From the NCBI RefSeq assembly GCF_020447205.1, contig NZ_JAJAEL010000006.1, forward strand, positions 384,660 to 448,659: a stretch of 64,000 nucleotides of DNA, in the 5' to 3' direction. The stretch is from Thalassolituus alkanivorans. Its GTDB lineage: Bacteria; Pseudomonadota; Gammaproteobacteria; Pseudomonadales; Oceanobacteraceae. The translations under genes were made by a program, and so were the position numbers. The stretch's first letter is position 1, and every line of letters starts with the position of its first letter. The notes under the pieces are model-generated. The model was not told where the DNA came from. It was given only the letters and a program-made list of their open reading frames with translations, and did not search any database. Shown one piece after another: positions 9,674 through 17,901 of the stretch.

Positions 9674-10365
9674 GGGCGGCTCATGGAAAAATTCAGGCGG
9701 CTGTGGCGGTTCAGGCTGTACATCAGCAGCAGCACCACAAAAGAAAACAGCAGCATCATCAGCGACAGACTGTGCGCCTGAGCGTAACTCAGGGCCTCAA
9801 CATGATCGTAAATCTGTACCGAGATCACCCGCGTTTCACCGGGAATATTGCCGCCAATCATCAGCACCACACCAAACTCGCCGACGGTATGGGCAAAGCC
9901 AAGCACTGCCGCAGTAAGCAGACCCGGTTTGGCCTGCGGCAGAACCACGGTAAAAAAGCGATCCCAGGGCCCTGCGCCCAGTGTCGCCGCAACTTCCAGC
10001 GGCCGCTCGCCCATGGCTTCAATGGCGTTCTGCACCGGCTGCACCACAAAGGGCAGCGAATACAGCAGCGAGGCCAGCACCAGTCCGCTGAAGCTGAACG
10101 GCAACAGCCCCAGCCCAAGTGTCTGCGTCAGCTGGCCGAGCGGACCGTTTGGGCCCAGCGCCAGCAACAGATAAAACCCCAGCACGGTCGGCGGCAGAAC
10201 CAGCGGCAAGGCCACCAGTGCCGATACCGGGCCGCGCCAGACAGAGCGGGTACGTGCCAGCCACCACGCCAGCGGCGTGCCGATTAACAACAGCAACATC
10301 GTGACCAGTGTCGCCAGCTTCAGCGTCAGCCAGACCGCCTGCCAGTCTGCTGCAGTTAACAACAT
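9670..10365 (-). CDS. modB: Molybdate ABC transporter permease
   Basis: Inner-membrane channel of the molybdate importer. The 231-residue protein has about five hydrophobic helices and the binding-protein-dependent permease EAA loop ([20 protein letters not shown]), which docks on ModC. It lies 3 bases after the modA stop and overlaps modC by 4, in the order modA-modB-modC on the minus strand. Confidence 0.95.
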   Translation of the reverse strand: MLLTAADWQAVWLTLKLATLVTMLLLLIGTPLAWWLARTRSVWRGPVSALVALPLVLPPTVLGFYLLLALGPNGPLGQLTQTLGLGLLPFSFSGLVLASLLYSLPFVVQPVQNAIEAMGERPLEVAATLGAGPWDRFFTVVLPQAKPGLLTAAVLGFAHTVGEFGVVLMIGGNIPGETRVISVQIYDHVEALSYAQAHSLSLMMLLFSFVVLLLMYSLNRHSRLNFSMSRP

Positions 10366-10368
10366 GCG

Positions 10369-11172
10369 TTACTCCCGGTGATAACCATAACCACGGATCA
10401 GCTCCGTTACTTCCGCCGATTGCAGAAAAGCCAGAAATGCTCTGGCCGCCGGATTCGGTTCGCCTTTCTTCAGTTCGCCTTTCTTCAGTAGTACTGCATC
10501 CTGACGGATCGGCTGATACAGAGTGTCGGGCACAATCCAGACACTGCCGTTATTGATATGGCCGCCACTCATCACCTGCGACAGCGCAACAAAACCAAGC
10601 TGGGCATTGCCGCTGGAAACAAACTGCCAGGTCTGGGCGATGTTTTCCCCCATCACCTGGCGGGTCGCCACGCTGTCGGTCAGTGCCAGAGCTGCCAGCG
10701 TCTGCTGTGCAGCGGCACCGTAAGGCGCCAGGCGCGGGTTAGCCAGCGCCAGTTTACGGAACTGGCCGCTGTGCAGCTGTGCGCGCACGTCCACATCGGG
10801 GGTAGTTGTCCACAGGGCCAGACGCCCTAACGCATAAGTAAAGCGGCTGTCGGCGCTGGCAAAACCGGCACGGATCAGGGCTTCGGGCTTGGCCTGATCC
10901 GCCGACAGGAATACCTCAAAGGGCGCGCCATTATGAATCTGGGCGGTGAATTTACCGGATGAACCAAAGGCCATAACCAGCCGATGGCCGCTGTGCTGCT
11001 GAAAGCGTGCGGCGATGTCTTTCATCGGTGCGGTAAAGTTGGAGGCCACCGCCACCATGACTTCGGCCGCGATGGCCTGGGACGGTACTAACAAACAAGA
11101 AAGCAGCAAAGAAGAAAGCAGCATACCGATAAACGCCAGCGGAGCTTTGCCATACCGGTGGAGTCTGAACAT
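10369..11172 (-). CDS. modA: Molybdate-binding periplasmic protein
   Basis: Periplasmic receptor that captures molybdate (or tungstate) for ModBC. The 267-residue protein has an N-terminal signal sequence ending near AIAA, then VMVAVASNFTAPM and the FGSSGKFTAQI block that contacts the oxyanion, as in ModA. The start at 11172 follows AAGAGG. Near the C terminus a 15-base tandem duplication (10459-10488) produces KKGELKKGE, a local expansion that keeps the frame. A perfect palindrome lies 27 bases upstream. Confidence 0.94.
   Translation of the reverse strand: MFRLHRYGKAPLAFIGMLLSSLLLSCLLVPSQAIAAEVMVAVASNFTAPMKDIAARFQQHSGHRLVMAFGSSGKFTAQIHNGAPFEVFLSADQAKPEALIRAGFASADSRFTYALGRLALWTTTPDVDVRAQLHSGQFRKLALANPRLAPYGAAAQQTLAALALTDSVATRQVMGENIAQTWQFVSSGNAQLGFVALSQVMSGGHINNGSVWIVPDTLYQPIRQDAVLLKKGELKKGEPNPAARAFLAFLQSAEVTELIRGYGYHRE
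10459..10488. repeat. 15-bp perfect tandem duplication inside modA
   Basis: TTCGCCTTTCTTCAG occurs twice head to tail (10459-10473 and 10474-10488). On the coding strand it repeats the five residues that give KKGEL/KKGEP. It is in frame and probably sits in a surface loop. Confidence 0.9.
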
Positions 11173-11198
11173 TCGGGAACCTCTTCAGTGCTGATGTC

Positions 11199-11220
11199 GT
11201 ATAAACAGCGCTGTTTATAC
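11199..11220. promoter_or_regulatory. 22-bp perfect palindrome in the modA promoter region
   Basis: GTATAAACAGC (11199-11209) is immediately followed by its exact reverse complement GCTGTTTATAC (11210-11220). It is centred about 38 bases upstream of the modA start, between modA and the divergent luxR-like gene. The outer CGTATA/TATAC bases recall ModE sites (CGnTATA...TATAnCG), but the centre differs. Operator of a dimeric repressor is the likely role; ModE is only a candidate. Confidence 0.6.
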
Positions 11221-11439
11221 CTGATTCTCTGCTCGGGGGCATCTTAGCACCCCGGACAAAACAGAGAGATAAAAAAAGACGAAATACGCCACTTGTTATT
11301 TTTGTCCGGAAACAACCGCACTCTGACCCGGCAAAAGGTCGGTGCCTCACCTGCCTGACGTAAAAATAACCAGCGCCAGAGTTTGCGCCAGCGGTAAAAT
11401 GGCGGCTCACGCCGATGAAAGGAAGCATCAGGAGCACAT

Positions 11440-12168
11440 ATGCATCGCCAGCGCGAACACATCATCGAACAGATGGAAAAGCAGCAGAGCGCCAGACAGC
11501 TGTGGCAATGCCTGTTCCGTTCGTTCTCCGATGAAGGCTTCGACCGAATAATCCACCTCTCCGGTACGACCCGCCGTATGCAGATCGTGTCCAACTTTGA
11601 TGCCAGCTGGAACGAATACTATGTAGAAAAGGGCTTTATGGAACGCGACCCTTTTCTGCGTTACTGCACCACCAGCTACCGCACGGTACGCACCGGCATC
11701 GATCATATCCGCGAGCACCCTTATCTGAATGACGCTGAAATGCAGGTTATTGAAGAGGCCTCGGAATGTGGTTTCCGCTCCGGGTTTTCCAGCACCCTGC
11801 AGCGTTTTGATGGTAATCAGGTCAATGCCTGGAATATCGGCTCGCACCTGAGTGCTGCCGAGGTCACACGTATTCTGCAGGAAAAACTGCCCTACCTGCA
11901 GATGATCAGTTACTACGGCTCCATGTTCGCCAGTAACCTGCACGCCCCCGCTGCCGACAACGACAACAGCCGCCTGCTGACCGCACGCGAACGGCGTTGT
12001 CTGGAACTCAGCGCCTGCGGCCTGCGCACCCGTGATATTGCCGACCTGCTGAAACGCTCGGAAGCTACCGTTGAGTTTCACCTGCGTAACGCGCGGGAAA
12101 AACTCGGCGCCCGCACAAGGGAACACGCGATTTACCTGGCAATAAAGCTCGAACTGATCTCGCTTTAA
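11440..12168 (+). CDS. LuxR-family regulator with autoinducer-binding-like domain (LuxR solo)
   Basis: A 242-residue transcription factor with an N-terminal acyl-homoserine-lactone-binding-like domain (about 20-165) and a C-terminal LuxR helix-turn-helix (about 175-240, LTARERRCLELSACGLRTRDIA...). By simple count W57, Y61 and D70 of the TraR/LasR pocket are present, but the position of W85 holds Thr, so the ligand may not be a standard acyl-homoserine lactone. No luxI-type synthase is found in the window, which makes this a LuxR solo. It is divergent from modABC and precedes three tandem lipoprotein genes, which are plausible targets; that link is inference. Confidence 0.88.
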   Translation: MHRQREHIIEQMEKQQSARQLWQCLFRSFSDEGFDRIIHLSGTTRRMQIVSNFDASWNEYYVEKGFMERDPFLRYCTTSYRTVRTGIDHIREHPYLNDAEMQVIEEASECGFRSGFSSTLQRFDGNQVNAWNIGSHLSAAEVTRILQEKLPYLQMISYYGSMFASNLHAPAADNDNSRLLTARERRCLELSACGLRTRDIADLLKRSEATVEFHLRNAREKLGARTREHAIYLAIKLELISL

Positions 12169-12231
12169 CAAAACCTAAGGAAATCCTCAGTTAAGTCCCT
12201 GCGTCTTTTCTCCCATTATCAGAGTGAGAAA

Positions 12232-12249
12232 CACAGGCAATCGCCTGTG
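12232..12249. promoter_or_regulatory. 18-bp inverted repeat before the lipoprotein cluster
   Basis: CACAGGC (12232-12238) and GCCTGTG (12243-12249) form a perfect dyad around AATC, 37 bases before the start at 12286. It has no T-run, so it is not a typical terminator for the upstream luxR-like gene. Its size resembles a LuxR-family operator, although the half-sites do not match the classical lux box (CCTGTA...TACAGG) in orientation. Confidence 0.5.
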
Positions 12250-12285
12250 GCTGTCATCCATAAAAGATGCTTTAGGGAAAGATTT

Positions 12286-13029
12286 ATGAAGGGCCTCGAC
12301 ACTCGCTCAGTTTATTTACCGGCGCTGCTTTGCAGCAGTCTGCTGCTCACGGCCTGCGGTGGTTCATCCGATACCACAGATACCGGTGGCGACAATAATA
12401 ACGGCAACAACAACCAAAACAGTATCTGCAGCCGCATTCAGCAGGCCGGCATTCCGCTGCCGGAAATTAATGATGGTATTAACGGTAAATTTGCCAATAC
12501 CTTCGATGGTAATTGCGCGGCGTTTCAGCAATACAGCGGTAGTGAATACCAGAGCTCGGTCAACGGTGTCACCACCACCATCCGCCAGGAAAATAACGGT
12601 GATTTCGTGCTGATTAAAAACGGTACATCAACTACGGGCGGCAGCAGTTTCAGTAACTGGGTGGCTTTCCGTTATCAGTCATTCGACAGCGGCGATATTG
12701 AGGGCATTTTTTACTATTACGCTGCGGGCAGCACCGATCTCTTTTCTCAGACCACCTATTACCGTGACGGCCGGGCGCACTATGATTTCAGCAGTTCTGC
12801 GCCGGATACCTATTATTTTCCCGGCCAGAATGACCAGCGATTTATTACCGACTTTGGCTATATCACCATAGGTTCCAACCAGATCCATAACGGCTATACC
12901 GTCGTTATTATCAACAACCGTATCGCCACCAGCTACATCGGCTGTGAAGGCAACCTGACAACATTACAGAACGCTGCAGCCGCCACGCTGAACAGCACCT
13001 GCGACAGCAATTCTGCCGAAAATCTGTGA
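12286..13029 (+). CDS. Putative lipoprotein, paralogue 1 of a tandem family
   Basis: A 247-residue predicted lipoprotein of unknown function. The start at 12286 follows TTAGGGAAAG; a longer frame from 12247 adds 13 residues without signal-peptide character. The signal ends in lipobox LTAC with Cys24, followed by a Gly/Asn/Thr-rich linker that suggests anchoring in the outer membrane. The body has alternating aromatic and polar residues (FSNWVAFRY, GIFYYYAAG, TTYYRDGRAHYDF) that suggest a beta structure, and cysteines late in the chain (IGCEG...STC). It shares the segment order and several positions with the next two genes. I do not recognise the family. Confidence 0.82.
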   Translation: MKGLDTRSVYLPALLCSSLLLTACGGSSDTTDTGGDNNNGNNNQNSICSRIQQAGIPLPEINDGINGKFANTFDGNCAAFQQYSGSEYQSSVNGVTTTIRQENNGDFVLIKNGTSTTGGSSFSNWVAFRYQSFDSGDIEGIFYYYAAGSTDLFSQTTYYRDGRAHYDFSSSAPDTYYFPGQNDQRFITDFGYITIGSNQIHNGYTVVIINNRIATSYIGCEGNLTTLQNAAAATLNSTCDSNSAENL

Positions 13030-13039
13030 GGAAATATTT

Positions 13040-13699
13040 ATGAAAAATTCATGGTTATTCACTGCATGTATCTGCCTGTCAGCGTTATTAAGCGCCTGTG
13101 GTGGTGGCGACAACGGATCAGACAGCGGCAGCAATAACAGCAAGACGCTGTCATTACCCGGTGTTGGTAACAATGCCTATGCACAGGCATTTAATCTGGG
13201 TTATGCCTCCAGCTCAGCTTTTTCTGCCGTTGATGGCTTTCAGGTTACCGTCGGCGGACTGACCCAGACACTGCACATATCCTCTGGCAATGGCAGCTGG
13301 TACGTCAGCTGGGACGGCGAATATGAAGGTGATGTTTTTTCTGACTGGACCGCCTTCGGCTATGAAGAAACGCCAGCCAGTAACGACCTGATCGGGCGCT
13401 TCTATTTTTATCATTACAACAGCGATGTGATTAACAGCGAGCTGAGCTATTACCGCAATGGTCGTATTTTTCTGAACGTTCAGGATGACAGCGGTACAAC
13501 GGAGAGCACTGCGCTGCTGGTACCAAAAAGTAATGGCGGCATCCGCATTATCAGCAAAGATGCCAGCGAAGCATCGGCAACCATCGTTGACCTCAATGAT
13601 GCCAACGGCAGCAGCGGCACAGGTTATGAAGGCTGTACAGACGACCTGTTTACGCTCGCATCGGATAGCAGCAGTTGCACCAGCGCGGTTGCATTTTAA
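13040..13699 (+). CDS. Putative lipoprotein, paralogue 2 of a tandem family
   Basis: A 219-residue lipoprotein with lipobox LSAC (Cys20) and a Gly/Asp/Ser/Asn-rich linker. It lies 10 bases after paralogue 1 behind GTGAGGAAAT, so the two are cotranscribed. The core repeats the paralogue pattern (FSDWTAFGYEE, GRFYFYHYN, LSYYRNGRIFLNV) and ends with GYEGCTDD...SSSC, parallel to the GCEG...STC end of paralogue 1; the two late cysteines may form a disulfide. Function unknown. Confidence 0.82.
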   Translation: MKNSWLFTACICLSALLSACGGGDNGSDSGSNNSKTLSLPGVGNNAYAQAFNLGYASSSAFSAVDGFQVTVGGLTQTLHISSGNGSWYVSWDGEYEGDVFSDWTAFGYEETPASNDLIGRFYFYHYNSDVINSELSYYRNGRIFLNVQDDSGTTESTALLVPKSNGGIRIISKDASEASATIVDLNDANGSSGTGYEGCTDDLFTLASDSSSCTSAVAF

Positions 13700-13715
13700 C
13701 CCGCACCTAAACGTT

Positions 13716-13746
13716 AAAGGCCAGCGGCTAACAACCCTGGCCTTTT
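13716..13746 (+). terminator. Intrinsic terminator or attenuator between paralogues 2 and 3
   Basis: AAAGGCCAG (13716-13724) pairs with CTGGCCTTT (13737-13745) and runs into TTTT. It lies right after paralogue 2, so it would end or reduce transcription into paralogue 3. Confidence 0.7.
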
Positions 13747-13770
13747 CTGCCGATTTCTCAGGAGACCGTT

Positions 13771-14475
13771 ATGTCAGCTCTGACCCGCAGTGCTATGCAC
13801 CTGCCCTCCGTATTATTAATCGCCTCCCTGCTTTGTGCCTGTGGTGGCGATAACAGCAACAACGATGAAACCAACAGTGCAAATAGCAATACAGATAACA
13901 ACACCGACAACAGTCCTCCGCTCAATATTCCGTTTCAGGCCAAAGGCGGCGATTATGGCTCGGTATTTAATGCTTGGCAGTTTCCTTATTTGCTGTTTCC
14001 TGCAGAAGCAAACAGTTTTATTGCCAACGGCATCACCTACACTCTGACCCGTTCGGACCCCGACGGCTGGAGTATCACTATGCATGGCCGTCATACAACG
14101 CTGAACACCCTGTACAATCATTTTCTGGCCCAGCGCTGGCGCTACAGCACAGAGCCCGGAACAGCGGGTGTGTTCGAAATGTTCGGCGAAAACGGCAGCC
14201 CGGCATTACGGCTGACATACCTTGATAATGGCCGGGTACATCAGCAGCAACTGACTGACGATAATCAGCTGATCAGCGAAAAGTGGTATCTGGATAACGG
14301 CAGCGAAATACGCATCGCCTACGATGCGCCGGAGCTGAACAGCGAACTGACCATCACCAACAACGACGGCAACAGCGCGCTGATTTATTACGAATGTGCT
14401 TCTGCCGCCACGGCGATATTAACCATGACGGTGCAGGAACTGAATCTGGATTGCAGCAGTAACAGGATGGAATAA
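13771..14475 (+). CDS. Putative lipoprotein, paralogue 3 of a tandem family
   Basis: A 234-residue lipoprotein with lipobox LCAC (Cys24) and a long Asn/Asp/Thr-rich linker. AGGAG sits 6 bases before the ATG. It is the most diverged of the three: the shared core appears as NHFLAQRWRY, GVFEMFGEN, LRLTYLDNGRVHQQ, and the end carries YYECASA...LDC in the position of the other paralogues' cysteine pair. Function unknown. The tandem array most likely arose by gene duplication. Confidence 0.8.
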   Translation: MSALTRSAMHLPSVLLIASLLCACGGDNSNNDETNSANSNTDNNTDNSPPLNIPFQAKGGDYGSVFNAWQFPYLLFPAEANSFIANGITYTLTRSDPDGWSITMHGRHTTLNTLYNHFLAQRWRYSTEPGTAGVFEMFGENGSPALRLTYLDNGRVHQQQLTDDNQLISEKWYLDNGSEIRIAYDAPELNSELTITNNDGNSALIYYECASAATAILTMTVQELNLDCSSNRME

Positions 14476-14514
14476 CAACGACGTTACCAGTTGCTGTTCA
14501 GGGCCTGTCAGCCT

Positions 14515-16065
14515 TTATCTGACAGACTCTGAGGATAATTCACCGTCAAAGACCGGCTCAGTTCCCGGGTGGAACTGATCACTGCCATACAGTTCTGACA
14601 GTAATTTTGCTTCGCCATTAGGCTGTACCATACGCGCATGATGGCGGGTTAACTTACGCGGTTCATCTACACCACAGGAGTGGGCAATAATGCCAACCTC
14701 CTGATTCAGGGTTTCAACAAAATGCGCAACCCGTGCGGCTTTATCCGTTGGCACCAGCCCACGCTGCAAACGTGGATTATGGGTGGTAATGCCGGTCGGG
14801 CAGGTATTTTTATTACACTGCAACGCCTGAATACAGCCGAGGGCAAACATAAAGCCACGTGCACTGGTGACAAAATCGGCACCCACGCACAATGCCCAGG
14901 CGACCCGGTCGGGGGTAATTAATTTACCCGAGGCGACAACGCGGATACGCGGCCGTAATTTATATTCATCCAGCACATCAACCAGCATCGGCAACGCCTG
15001 AGCCAGCGGCAGGCCCATATAATCCATTAACGATTGTGGTGCTGCACCTGTACCACCTTCAGCACCGTCGAGAGTGATAAAATCCGGTGCACACTCAACA
15101 CCCCGCACCTGAATAGCCCGGCATAAATCCCGAATCCAGCCAATATCACCCAATACCGCTTTAAAACCGACCGGCTTACCGGTGATGGCCCGAACCTGAC
15201 CGATCATGTCGAGTAAGTCGTCAACCGAACGAACCTCCGGATGACCATTGGGAGAAATCGAATCTTCGCCCACCGCAATATGACGGATCGCCGCAATTTC
15301 AGCCGTTACTTTTGTTCCGGGTAAAATCCCGCCTTTACCGGGTTTGGCGCCCTGACTGAGTTTAATTTCAAACATACGTACCTGTTCATGGGCGGCAATC
15401 GTACGTAATTTTTCCTCATCCAGTTCTCCGAACTCATTACGCACACCGTATTTTGCGGTGCCAATCTGGAAGACGATGTCGGCTCCGCCTTCAAGGTGAT
15501 AGGGCGACAGGCCCCCTTCGCCGGTATTCATCCAACAACCGGCCAGGCTGGCACCTTTGGACAAAGCCAGTACCGCCGGACGGGAAATAGCTCCGAAACT
15601 CATACCGGAAATATTAATCAGCGAAGAGGTGGTGTAAGGGGTGCGGCAATGCTCACCCAGAGTAATCGGACCGGTATCGGCAAAGTCATGCTTAAGTGCC
15701 GGGAAAGCACTGTTAACAAACAGGATGGTACCGGGCACATCCAGCCGGCGGGTGGAACCAAAGGCTACTGTCGTATTTTCTTTTTTTGCAGCCCGGTAAA
15801 CCCAGGTCCGCTCAGCGCGGTTAAAGGGTAACTCTTCCCGGTCCAGTGCAAAAAAGTACTGCCGGAAAAACTCACCCAGATGTTCGAAGAAGTAACGGAA
15901 ACGGCCAATAACCGGAAAGTTACGGCGAACGGTATGGCGGGTCTGGGTAATATCCACCACATAGGCCACCAGTATCCAGCCTGTAACCGCCAGCGCCACC
16001 AGCCCCAACAAACCGACTAAAACGATGACGCCATAAGCGGCAATCAGGAATACTTCATCAGACAT
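14515..16065 (-). CDS. FMN-binding glutamate synthase family protein, membrane-anchored
   Basis: A 516-residue protein of the stand-alone glutamate-synthase-like family (COG0069). It has an N-terminal hydrophobic anchor (about residues 5-37) and then the FMN/Fe-S synthase barrel: NISGMSFGAISRPAVLALSKGA, a GEGGLSPYH block, KLSQGAKPGKGG, FITLDGAEGGTGAAP and the cysteine cluster GCIQALQCNKNTCPTGI. It lacks the glutaminase domain and the FAD subunit of classical GOGAT, so its physiological reaction is uncertain; members are often annotated only by family. It ends against the convergent lipoprotein cluster, where CTGTCAG/CTGACAG (14505-14525) can form a small hairpin. Confidence 0.9.
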   Translation of the reverse strand: MSDEVFLIAAYGVIVLVGLLGLVALAVTGWILVAYVVDITQTRHTVRRNFPVIGRFRYFFEHLGEFFRQYFFALDREELPFNRAERTWVYRAAKKENTTVAFGSTRRLDVPGTILFVNSAFPALKHDFADTGPITLGEHCRTPYTTSSLINISGMSFGAISRPAVLALSKGASLAGCWMNTGEGGLSPYHLEGGADIVFQIGTAKYGVRNEFGELDEEKLRTIAAHEQVRMFEIKLSQGAKPGKGGILPGTKVTAEIAAIRHIAVGEDSISPNGHPEVRSVDDLLDMIGQVRAITGKPVGFKAVLGDIGWIRDLCRAIQVRGVECAPDFITLDGAEGGTGAAPQSLMDYMGLPLAQALPMLVDVLDEYKLRPRIRVVASGKLITPDRVAWALCVGADFVTSARGFMFALGCIQALQCNKNTCPTGITTHNPRLQRGLVPTDKAARVAHFVETLNQEVGIIAHSCGVDEPRKLTRHHARMVQPNGEAKLLSELYGSDQFHPGTEPVFDGELSSESVR

Positions 16066-16198
16066 TATCCATCTCCGGCAATTGAACTGAGCAGACTGAG
16101 GTCACAGCTTAGAGGCTGGAGGTTTAACTGTCATTACTGTCATGTAAAACGCTGTAGTGCGCTGAAGGATCAGACTCGACATTTTAAAAAAGACAGGC

Positions 16199-16223
16199 AA
16201 AAAAAAGAGCAGCCAGGCTGCTC
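16199..16223 (-). terminator. Intrinsic terminator of the 109-residue orphan gene
   Basis: Read on the minus strand, GAGCAGC (16223-16217) pairs with GCTGCTC (16213-16207) around a 3-base loop and is followed by eight T (complement of the A-run 16199-16206). It lies about 110 bases after the stop of the gene at 16335-16664. Confidence 0.75.
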
Positions 16224-16334
16224 GGAGAACGAAGTTTGATCGGGTGCTGTGATCAAAGGACATCAGGGTGCTGAATCGGTTAGTGCAAGGACGTTTCTGC
16301 CCGCCTCCTGGCTGGCGGTATCCGTACCGCAGGC

Positions 16335-16664
16335 TTACGCCGTTGGCGTAATGTTTTTCACGTTTTTGGCGGTGAAGTAAGAGAACCCACCTTCTATATC
16401 GCCCACTTCCACCCGGTTAGGAGCAAGCGGTGAGCTTTTGATTGCGGCAATATACAGGCCGTGGCAGGCAATCAGGTTTTTATCGACATCGTTAAAGTGC
16501 GGCTGAGAAAAAGCAAAAGTCTTACGTTCACAGCCACGTTCCAATGTGAGGATAAGTTGGGCATCGGTCAGCTCGTTAGCCCGTGAATAATTCACGTAGG
16601 TTACACGATACGCCTGATCGAATTCGTACAGATATTGATCGAGTGTTTGGCGGCTGATACTCAT
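16335..16664 (-). CDS. Small protein of unknown function
   Basis: A 109-residue soluble protein starting MSISRQTLDQYLYEF. It has no signal peptide, membrane segment or cofactor motif that I recognise; it contains two cysteines (RGCERKTF, LIACHGL). It has its own AT-rich upstream region (16665-16943) and a terminator, which argues for a real single-gene unit. A weak AGG lies 12 bases before the ATG. Codon use resembles that of its neighbours. Function cannot be assigned. Confidence 0.65.
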   Translation of the reverse strand: MSISRQTLDQYLYEFDQAYRVTYVNYSRANELTDAQLILTLERGCERKTFAFSQPHFNDVDKNLIACHGLYIAAIKSSPLAPNRVEVGDIEGGFSYFTAKNVKNITPTA

Positions 16665-16943
16665 GAATAAATAAACCTATATCGGTGACTGGCGAGTTAC
16701 CTTTAGGTTTAGTCGTCGCGGGGAGGCATCGCAATGCGGAATAACACAAATCTACAGATATTTTGTAAGTGTCATTTTTCAGTTAAAAAACGACGTTATT
16801 TACCTGCGGATGGAGAGCATTGATAGGAAAGTCAGGCGTCAATCTTTTGTTGTGTTACAGGAGATGAACAGAATATTACAAAGAGGATAAATACCCATTT
16901 TTTTGCTGTATTTACCCTCGGCTAAAAACCCCGTTATTGTCCG

Positions 16944-17867
16944 CTACCAGTGGCGGACAATATCTTTGAGTGCGTCACGATTGTCTGCAAAGTCATAGCT
17001 GAAGCCCAGTTCCTGAAGCCGCAGCGGCCGTACATCCTGACCTTTCAACAGCAGCTCACCCATTTCGCCAAACAGCAGTTTAACCACCATCGCCGGCATG
17101 GGTAATAACGCCGGCCGCTGCAGCTCGCGCGCCAGATTCAGGGTAAAGTCGTGATTGGTCACAGGATGTGGTGCCGTCATATTGATGACGCCATTAACAG
17201 TGCTATCAGCATCATGACTGAGCAATAAATCAACAGCCCGGCAATAATCGTGCAGATGAATCCACGACAGATTCTGGCGGCCATCGCCAATGATGCCTCC
17301 CAGCCCCAGACTGAACGGCAGCCATAAACGCTTCAGCATGCCGCCATGCACACCCAGCACAATACCCGTACGCAGGATCAGAAAACGTTCAGTGAGCGGC
17401 CGCAGGGGTTCTGCCGCCGCTTCCCAATCCGCACAAAGCTGCGCGGAGAAATCACTCCCCTGTGCATCCTGTTCTCCATGCGCTCTGTCATCTGCGCCAC
17501 TGTAGCCACCGTAATAGCCAATGGCTGAACCACTGAGCACCACGCGGAAACGCTGCCCGCTGCGGCTGGCCCAGGCCGCCAGATCGCGGGTCAGCGCGAT
17601 ACGGCTGTCCTGCAGTACCTGCTTACGCGCACGTGTCCAGCGTTTATCAGCAATGCCCTCACCGGCCAGATTGATTAACACATCAAACTGACCGCTGAGT
17701 TGCTCAAACCCAGACACCGATTTCACCCTGCCGCCCCAGCGCCGCTGCACCCAGGCCGGGCGGCGGCTGAGCACGGTAATAACCGCACCCTGTGCCAGCC
17801 AGCGGTTGATCAGTGTCTGGCCAATAAAGCCGGTGCCACCGGTAATCAGAATGCGTTGTTCTGTCAT
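16944..17867 (-). CDS. TIGR01777 family epimerase (YfcH-like SDR)
   Basis: A 307-residue extended short-chain dehydrogenase/reductase. The N-terminal GGTGFIG motif binds NAD(P), and the catalytic pair is visible as SAIGYYGG; blocks such as FLILRTGIVLG, SWIHLHDYCRAV and INMTAPHPVTNHDF are typical of the YfcH family with its C-terminal DUF1731 domain (LLKGQDVRPLRLQELGFSYDF). In E. coli YfcH has no settled substrate; in related bacteria the family has been tied to cell-division phenotypes. It lies 34 bases after the acyl-CoA dehydrogenase gene, in the same direction. Confidence 0.9.
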   Translation of the reverse strand: MTEQRILITGGTGFIGQTLINRWLAQGAVITVLSRRPAWVQRRWGGRVKSVSGFEQLSGQFDVLINLAGEGIADKRWTRARKQVLQDSRIALTRDLAAWASRSGQRFRVVLSGSAIGYYGGYSGADDRAHGEQDAQGSDFSAQLCADWEAAAEPLRPLTERFLILRTGIVLGVHGGMLKRLWLPFSLGLGGIIGDGRQNLSWIHLHDYCRAVDLLLSHDADSTVNGVINMTAPHPVTNHDFTLNLARELQRPALLPMPAMVVKLLFGEMGELLLKGQDVRPLRLQELGFSYDFADNRDALKDIVRHW

Positions 17868-17901
17868 CGTGTTCTCCTTACCGGTGGTTTGCCTGATCGA
17901 A

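Noticed and set aside
11428..12171. 247-residue open frame on the - strand
   Set aside because: Covers the same bases as the LuxR-family gene, whose helix-turn-helix and pocket residues are convincing.
12232..12249. Classical lux box
   Set aside because: The dyad reads CACAGG...CCTGTG, the opposite polarity to the lux consensus CCTGTA...TACAGG, so I list it only as an unnamed operator candidate.
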